NCBI GenBank assembly: GCA_022264855.1
Contig: JABYQU010000007.1
Span: 682,001 to 746,000 of the forward strand
DNA: 64,000 nucleotides
Direction of reading: 5' to 3'
Source: Lenzites betulinus
Lineage: Eukaryota > Basidiomycota > Agaricomycetes > Polyporales > Polyporaceae
How positions within the stretch are numbered: the stretch's first letter is position 1; each line of letters begins with the position of its first letter. The notes below the pieces were generated by a model that saw nothing but the letters and a program-made list of their open reading frames with translations, was not told the origin of the DNA and searched no databases. Shown here piece by piece: positions 56,986-64,000 of this stretch. Both the position numbers and the translations under genes were made by a program.

Positions 56986-59900
56986 TCAGCGGCTGTTAGT
57001 CCGTTCCTCCATGGCCCGCACGGGCGTGTCGTGGCCGTCCGCCGCCAGCATCTCCTTCTCCAAATCCCGCACTACGTCCTCGATTTCCTTCGGAGGCTTC
57101 TCCGAATTCGCATTCTGCCCCGCGTTCCCGTTCCCGTTGACATTGCCGTTCATGGCGTTCATGGGCAAGTTATCGGCATTTGGCTGCCCGGGGGTACCGA
57201 GCCACACGTACTCGGGCGAGCGGGTGTTGTCGTAAGCTTGTTCGTCCATGACGTACTCCCCCTCATTCTCCTCCCCATATCCATCTTGTGCGCCGTGTTT
57301 AAACTCATAGGGGAGCATGACGGCGCGGTCAATAGCCACGGGCAGGCCGCGATGTCGGCCTCGAAGCATCACCGCGCAGACAATGAGCTTGGATAGGGGG
57401 CGGAGAGAACCCGAGAAAGAGAAGCTGGCCTGTTGCGGATTTGTGAGCGGGATAATACATGCATATGAGGAGATATACATACGTAGGGAACCCCTAGACT
57501 GAGACCAACGGTACCATAGGCGGAGACGAGCTCAAACACTACGATGGCTCAGTTGGAACATCATTTCTTCCCATGCAGGATTCAGGATACGTACCAATAG
57601 TGAAGATGGTGAACCAGTTGTCCGTCGATTCGTCTTCCAGCCCGTCCCTCTAGAGTACAGATTTGTCAGTTACATTCGAATGGGCAACGGCCTCCAGGTT
57701 GTATCGTACCTCGATGATACAAACCAGGAACAGGGCAACGCCCAGCCACCACATGTCTACCCCCCAGGCATAGTCAGCAACATCCAAGGAGTCAACCCTT
57801 TGGAGGTGGCGCACCGAATGACAGCTGCTTGCGTGCGTGCATGGCGAGGTAGCGACTCCACACTGTAGCACGGTTTCCGGTCTGGCTGAACGCGTCCTCG
57901 GGAGAGAGTTCGTCTTCATCATCCATAAAAACGCCAAGCGATTTCTCCTCGTACACATTCGTGGACCGGACACTGACAGGCAAGCTGGGATCATGCCGAC
58001 ACTACCGACAACTGCATTTTTGCTCACCTCATGGCAATCGGGTCTGGTAAGGTTATGAGCGGTCCGCACGCAGCATTTCAACAGAAGACTACTCACAGAC
58101 GCTGACGTACATCATGAGCACGTACAGTACTCTGTGCGTGCGGTGAGCGAGGAGTCGCGTTATGCGGAGAGAGGACGAGGGGCTTACTTCACCGCCGGGG
58201 CCAGAGCGGACAATGCCACGGTACCAAATCCGGCAGCACGTACAGCCGTCGCCTGGAGCAATCCGTTTATGAATCGCACACCAAGGGGTAAACTTGTGAT
58301 CGCCGGATTCCCGATATCAAGCACTAGGAAAAAGAACCAATCTGTCGCACTGTGATAGAGCACGTATTAGCATGGCACAACTAAGTCACTCCACAATCGC
58401 ATCGGATATGCCGGATGGAAGGAGGACGCACTTGAGGACAAATAGAATGATGAGAAGGAACCATGTTTGATGAGAGGGGAAGAGATAGATGAAACAACGC
58501 CGCGGGTGGTCTAGGAGGAAGTGGAGTGTTTCGTTGAGACGCGACTCTCTGGGTACGATTCGTGTCAGAATCCATCTAATGAGGGAAGAAGATCAGTAGC
58601 AGAAACGGCACGAAGAAAGAACTAATGCTGACATCTGGAAACGTAGTCTGTGGCGGGTTGGCAGAACGTTAGTATTTGAGGCTCAATCAGGCAGTTGTCA
58701 TAACGTACAATACAGGCTAAAAAGCGAATTTTGTGAGCACATAGGACAGATCGCAAAGAGTAAGGGTACGTACAAAGGCAGTGTTGCCAGCCAAAATAAG
58801 TATGATCATAAGACATATCATAGGATAGGCCCGCTGGAACGGGACGAGGGATTGATCGACAAGAGACATGCCAGTATTTGTGTACGACGACACAACCTGA
58901 AACGCGGAGTACCTATTACCAGCACCCACGTTTGTCCTGTTAGCGCCTCATGCGACATATCGGCGAACAGCAGAAACAGCGCACCATGTAGATGCGACTG
59001 GCTTGTGCAACGCCGGGGGTTCGAAGTCCTCGTGCCACCGATGAATCGACATGTACGGGGCAATCACAATGAACGCCAGTAGCTGCAGCCCGATGTGATA
59101 CTGCGCAACGTCGAGCAAAGTTCACGTTCGTGAGCTATTTCCGCCGCGCTCTCGGTATAAAAAGTGGCTGACTCACCGTGGCGACAATCCACAACAACGC
59201 TGTCAACGCACGATACTCCACTCCCCCCAGCTCCTCCAGCTGCTCGCGCGTCAAGCTCTGGAACACAGAATTGCGGCCAACGACGGCCTCGAAGGAGATA
59301 TATGGAACCGCGCGCGTACCGGGCGGGACTGTCCCACGCTCGGACGCGATCGTTCGTGTGCGCGGAATGGTGATCGTTCTGGTGAGCTTCCGCTCCAGTG
59401 ACGGGAACGCGCGCCCAAACAGCCGCGAGATAAGCTCATGTGGCATTGGGAACCCACCGAAGCCCGTGTGCATTGTGCGTCTGGGATGCGTCGCCGCGGT
59501 TGTAATCGTGCCGGTGCGTGGCATGGACATTCGGGACATGGTTGGTCGTGACATCGTAGGTCGGGACATGGTTGGTCGCGACATCGTAGGACGAGACATG
59601 GTCGGCCGCGACATCGTGGGCCGTGCCATAGACCCTGCCCGCGCCACGACAGTCAGAACTCGGAACACTCCCGCCAATAAAGGATACTCACTGCGCTCGA
59701 AGTCTGCCTCGGAGCCGGAGGGCGACTGTGGGATCCTGCTGAACCTGCGTTCAGCAGAAACCGACCGACGGTGTGGCGCGGGAGGCGCCGCGAACTCGAC
59801 GGTCTGTGTGTGCACCAATTGGGGCCCGCGCGTCGTGGGTCTGTTGATGGTCGGCGAGCGTAATATCGGCGCTGTGCCTGCTAATGATCGGCGCATCAGG

Positions 59901-61616
59901 CTCATGAATACCCATGTGAGTGTGCAGAGAGGTCACGCACTGATGGGGGCAGCCGTCCCAGAGCGTGCCGACGTCTCGTTTGGTTGGCGCTCGCGGCTTT
60001 AAGAAGACTTCTTAGCTTTAATTTCGGTCTTACGCACCGTATAATACGTACGCGCTTTGTGCGTCCTCAGTCTGGGGACGCCCTCTATGCTCAACCTCTG
60101 TGCTGTCTGTATAACCGACCGAGCTGGACTCCGCGGATGTCGATGCCCTGTGGTCCGAATCGTCTTCCTCCATCTTCACATTTCGCACAGCACTATTCTG
60201 ACTAGGTTGTTGCTCGGACACACGCTCACTGATCCAGCCACTAGGGTCGACCAGTTTGGGTGCGCCTTCGACTCGTCTGATCATGTCAGTGCGAAGGTGG
60301 AGACGACCGCGGCCCTTGACCGGGCCAACTTCCTGGACAGAAACGTCGCTAAAGGAGCGCAGGCGCGTGCCCCTTCCCCATTTCAGCATCGTCCACAGCT
60401 TCTTCCACCACGGCTCGATCTTGACGTCGACCGGGGCGTGCATTTCGCGTGCAGCGCGACGCGCAAGTTCGGCTTCCACTATGCGTCGGAATTTACGCGC
60501 GAAGAAATTCCTGGAGAAGATGTCAGGCGTATTGAGGGTGAGCAGAGGTATGCAACCAACCTCCGGATGTAAACCATGGTCCACGAGACGACCACCTGAT
60601 TGAAGTTAGCGGCAATCTCGTCGCATGAGGTCAAACCTTACAGGGCTTCCTAAACACATCTGAATAAAGAGAAGGGCTTGTTGGAATGCCGTCAAGCTGC
60701 TCAGATCCACGGTCGCGAGACCGCAAACCGTCATTGCGCTTACGCAATTGTAGAGACAGTCGATGTAGTCGATGTGGTATTGTCCATTGCCGGCGTAGAA
60801 TAGCCCTGAGAACAGAAGCGGCGTGAAGGTGCTGTGAGTGATTTGTTAGCATTCGAAGCATCGCAGGGTGCGCAACCACAAGCGGAGACAGAGCCATCAG
60901 CCATTTAAGACAAACCAGAAGGGCGCAGCGCAGGGTAAATACATGTAGCCCAGGTAAACCTCCGTGATCGCGTCGAGCTCATTGGATACTGCAGACATCG
61001 ACCACCGTCGCATGAAGCAAGTGCTCCATTGCCCTCGTTTGGAGTGGCCGTCGCGAATCGACCCAGCATCTACACTGACAGGGTTCGGGGGTGACTGACA
61101 GGGTTCAAAGGCCCAACAACATGTGATGTGCGCGACAAGATGTTGAGCGGCAGAATGCCGTAACAGCCAACCCACGGTAGACTTCTGAAGAGTGGTGCGC
61201 TGGCATCGGAGGCTATAAGCCCTCGTCGGCAGCGACATTTCCCTCCCCGGCCTGGGATAGCGCCGCGGGAAGGCGGGGAGCGGGCTCTGGTCTCTCCCAC
61301 ATGGCATCATACTTTCAATTGCCCTTCCAAACACATCCTCGGTTGTGGGTGCGTCCACAACAAACCAACAACATACCGCGCATGACGTACGAAGGCAAGA
61401 TACGCGCTCCGTGCCGCTCAGACGTCAACCACAGTACCCGCCTGCCACACCTCCGATCGTCGCATTCCACAAAGGCTGAAGCTGCAAAGAGTTGCCGGGA
61501 AACACTCACAAGAAGAGGATGTGTACGCGATAGAAGTTGAGGTGTTGGAAGACGTATGCCCCGAAGTCGGCGAGCTTGGTTGTGGACAGGATGCGTCCTG
61601 TCGGAAATGAAGGCAT
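56986..61616 (-). CDS. TRK1: TRK-type potassium transporter
   Basis: Plasma-membrane K+ uptake protein of the TRK/HKT family, built from four membrane-pore-membrane repeats. The start ATG gives MPSFPTGRILSTTKLADFG, and QHLNFYRVHILFF is the first helix region. After a first intron of about 700 bases come TFTPLLFSGLFYAGNG and YNCVSAMTVCGLATVDLSS, the first pore loop with its filter Gly. Then MCLGSP, VVVSWTMVYIRR and a large cytoplasmic region rich in Arg, Ser and Pro. It contains EHRGR, an RPTMS minisatellite and FGRAFPSLERKLTRTITI. The C-terminal half includes LTREQLEELGGVEYRALTAL, several helices, FFFLVLDIGNPAITSLPLGV (second repeat region), GFGTVALSALAPAVKVLYV and FELVSAYGTVGLSLGVPY (last pore). 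The tail is LPYEF, EEEGEY-like acidic stretches, and an end at MEERTNSR. About ten or more introns are implied and not all boundaries were resolved. Confidence 0.87.
59535..59624 (-). repeat. 15-base minisatellite encoding RPTMS repeats in TRK
   Basis: Six units of 15 bases encode RPTMS six times in the large cytoplasmic loop. Each Ser or Thr next to Arg/Pro is a possible phosphorylation site. The units alternate two slightly different versions, pointing to growth by 30-base steps. Confidence 0.85.
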
Positions 61617-63098
61617 TGTTGTTTGAAGTCGTGACCACTGGCCGTGGGGGCAGGAGAGATGGCGGTGGTGATGAGATGGGGAAGATGTTAGCTAGTTTTA
61701 TAGAACAGCATTGGCGTCAAAGCAGGTCGTGGTCGGAGAAGACGATGTGGTCGGTGTGAAAGATGGCGAGTCCAAGCAACTTGGAGTCTTCAGCCACATT
61801 CTATGGGCGCTTATTTCTAGGAGTATGCCCGATTTCTGCTTCACGATCAAGTTCCTTCCTCCGAGAAAGTGCTCGAACTACTCGAGCCCATATGTCTAAT
61901 ACAAGTCAGCTAACAGGTGCGTAACACCGTAAGGCTGTTATGGAATGATGGACATATCTTAGTCGAGGGACGCTTGTGCCGGACCGACGCACGTTCTTCT
62001 TCAAGTTTTTGGACATGTACTACTAATACTAGTACTATCACTAAAGATTTCTACCACTTGACCCTAATGCAGGGTTTCCTACTTTACTAAGTCTCAGTAG
62101 TACTAAGTACACCAGACTCAGACACCGCGAGCGACAAAGTTATATACTACATAGGCTCGTTCATGAAGCAGCCTCTGGTTTTATCTCCCCCAGGCAGACG
62201 ATATAAGTAAGATTACATATACGGGTTAGCGGAAGACACTTGTGTGTGGTCCAAGTATGCATATTAAAATTTATGTGTACCCGTCTCCGAAGTTGTACGA
62301 ACAGGCATTATAAGAACACAAATATGAAGAGTTATAAGTACTACTTCGAGAAACCATGTGCAGTCTAGCCACAAATCAGCCGCTCTGCGAGCTCAAGGGG
62401 CATTCCCCCATCAAACGTCTGCGTTCAGGGTCATGGGAGAGGCAATGGCGGTCAGCTGTTCCATAGAAACGCCAACTGGCCATGATGCACGCTTTGCGCT
62501 TGGACTGTGAGGCATGTTGCGGCATACACTCTGAAGGTGCATGAGGACGCGGCGTACCGCGCAACATATAGATCCGGACTCTGGAGCCAGACTATGCGAC
62601 ATATCTCAGTTGTTTTGAATTTGCCTTCCAGCCGCAAGAATTCAAGTTGCAGTGTCATAAGGGCGCAGACATCCATGAGAACACTGCGACACGGAGCTTG
62701 CTGGACACCCCACTCACATATAGATGTGGCATCACTGCAACCGCAACACTGCGGCGTGACGGAAGAGCGTGCTGGCCAGGTGAGTAGCTCGGAAATAGCA
62801 AACGTGCGACAACATGTTACAGCAACGCGTACATCATCTCAAATTCGAACGTCCTGTTTCCTCGCTTCTGACACGGGTCGCGCTTGCGCGATGCCTTCAA
62901 GTCGTGTGCCAAGGAATACCGGATCATAGCGTGATAGGGGGGACGTGGAGTAGGCGCGAGAAGACCAGCAGACCCAGCGCAAAGCAGAAGCAGTTTCGAA
63001 GTCGCAGTATTCCAACCATGAGTCGGGTGGGGTATAGGACGCACATCGTAGGGTATAGTTTTTGGACACGGCGACAGATGCGTCACAGGACCACGACT
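61617..63098. other. Intergenic region, TRK upstream; partly AT-rich
   Basis: About 61880-62350 is richer in A and T than its surroundings, with many ACTAGTACT-like strings. Open frames at 62375-63180 have no recognised features. No gene was supported. Confidence 0.5.
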
Positions 63099-63909
63099 CT
63101 ATCCATCTGTGGGCAGTGGCTGGAAGCGAGTGTAGTACTGCTTCGTCTGCGCCTCGACTATTTCTGGCGTGGACTCAGGTAAATCTTCGATGAATCGTCC
63201 TGCAGACACTCGGAACTCCGTTTAGTACGCCTTCTGCGCACGGCGGACCAAAGGGACAGACCTGGTGACCCGGCGAATAGCGCGAGTGCGGGTACCACCG
63301 TATTTGGCGGGACAACGGTGTTGTCCGCAATTTTTGCGCAGTCTTTGATAATCGTGAATTTCCCCTGTAATATCGAACCGTAGAATTGAGCACATATCTC
63401 CAGACAAATGGTGAGAACGTACTATGATACAGTTCTTTCCAATCTCGACATGGTTCCCGATTGTTGCCGCTTCCACGATGGAATTCGCGCCGATGTGGAC
63501 ATGGTCCCCAATCTTCATCGGATAGTAGTTGAAGTTTCCACGGTATGTCTTGTATGGTGGCCTGTCCCCAAGTTCGCCGAATAGCTCCTCATTGTCTCTG
63601 AGCGGCCCTCGACGTACCTCATAACGCAGCCCTCACCGATGAGACAATATCTCCCTAACGATATCACGACCGCATGTCCAGGACCAGTCCTGCGCAGGTC
63701 CCCGCGAATGATTGCCCCGCTTGCGATGATGGTCTTCCCGCCGAGAATGATGTTCTGCGGCCCCGAGATGGTTGCCCTACGGGAGACTTTGTTCCCAGTG
63801 TCCTGAGTCGCCACCAGTGAGCTCAAGTCCAGTCCTCTCTGAGTAATCAAGCGTATTCACCTACCGTCTCAATATACTCTGAGCGCGTGTAGTATATTGG
63901 GAGATCCAT
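63099..63909 (-). CDS. DCTN5: Dynactin subunit p25
   Basis: This pointed-end subunit of the dynactin complex helps dynein carry endosomes along microtubules. Five exons (63909-63865, 63802-63618, 63561-63423, 63364-63262, 63199-63099) sum to 191 codons including the stop, giving 190 residues, close to animal DCTN5. The start ATG gives MDLPIYYTRSEYIET. Hexapeptide-repeat turns of a left-handed beta-helix are clear: GPQNIILGGKTIIASGAIIR, CLIGEGCVMRPPYKTYRG, IGDHVHIGANSIVEAATIG, VEIGKNCIIGKFTIIKDC and ADNTVVPPNTVVPALALFAG. The end is TKQYYTRFQPLPTDG. There is nothing abnormal. Confidence 0.92.
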
Positions 63910-64000
63910 GATGCTGTGAGTCCAGTCGAGAACCGGGGTCGCGGTCGAGGTCGAGGTCAAGTTGTGTAGACGCGCGTGCAGCGCGCCGCTTCGGACTTCC
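63910..64000. other. Window edge, upstream of dynactin p25
   Basis: It holds a short GGTCGAGGTC-type repeat at 63940-63960. Nothing further can be said. Confidence 0.4.

Noticed and set aside
62030..62110. Repeated ACTAGTACT-type strings suggesting an inverted-repeat element.
   Set aside because: No consistent ends or target duplication could be found.
1..64000. CRISPR arrays, rRNA genes, riboswitches and bacterial-type operons.
   Set aside because: None seen; spliced genes show a eukaryotic nuclear context.

Overview
This window reads as nuclear DNA of a filamentous basidiomycete, most likely an Agaricomycete of the polypore type (inference). Genes are broken by many GT-AG introns of about 50-70 bases. 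The coding sequence is GC-rich. A local expansion of fungus-specific FunK1 kinases, tandem flavocytochrome b2 genes and a CACTA transposon fit such a genome. No bacterial operons, rRNA, tRNA or CRISPR were seen.

Layout. 1-4463: no recognisable gene, but a complete non-autonomous CACTA-type DNA transposon lies at 1429-2703. 4464-6420 (-): ACAD10/11-type aminoglycoside-phosphotransferase-fold protein. 7611-10273 (+): FunK1 kinase copy A. 11213-14073 (-): alpha-arrestin (ubiquitin-ligase adaptor). 15715-21175 (-): two tandem flavocytochrome b2 / L-lactate dehydrogenase paralogs. 24220-25659 (+): isocitrate lyase/PEP mutase superfamily enzyme. 26521-34210 (-): FunK1 copies B and C, separated by a truncated copy of the arrestin 3' end. 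35335-37786 (-): mitochondrial Hsp70 with a heat-shock element upstream. 38264-40811 (-): FunK1 copy D. 41785-46585 (-): eIF4G. 48075-50612 (-): divergent FunK1 copy E. 51229-51427 (-): 3' remnant of a mitochondrial carrier. 52098-54723 (+): two tandem APH-fold phosphotransferases, the second damaged or re-spliced. 55517-56317 (+): small membrane protein. 56986-61616 (-): TRK-type potassium transporter. 63099-63909 (-): dynactin p25 subunit.

The housekeeping genes (Hsp70, eIF4G, TRK, dynactin p25, arrestin) form a stable framework. Between them sits a rearranging FunK1 family. Copies A-D share their 5' and 3' flanks. Copies A and C belong to an inverted segmental duplication of about 4.4 kb that carried the arrestin tail along. 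Copies B and C are direct repeats with a period of about 5 kb. The copies are diverging in ways visible in the sequence: B has lost the catalytic aspartate, B and D lack the upstream start codon, and D has a damaged splice donor.

Gene structure is also unusual in places. Two 9-base microexons are needed to complete conserved motifs, one in the ACAD10-like gene and one in the first flavocytochrome b2 gene. In the second APH-fold gene a small insertion plus an 11-base duplication may have created a new intron. All intron-exon models here were made by eye from conserved motifs and splice signals. Those for the ACAD10-like gene, FunK1 A and C, the ICL/PEPM gene and dynactin p25 were counted through and give whole numbers of codons.
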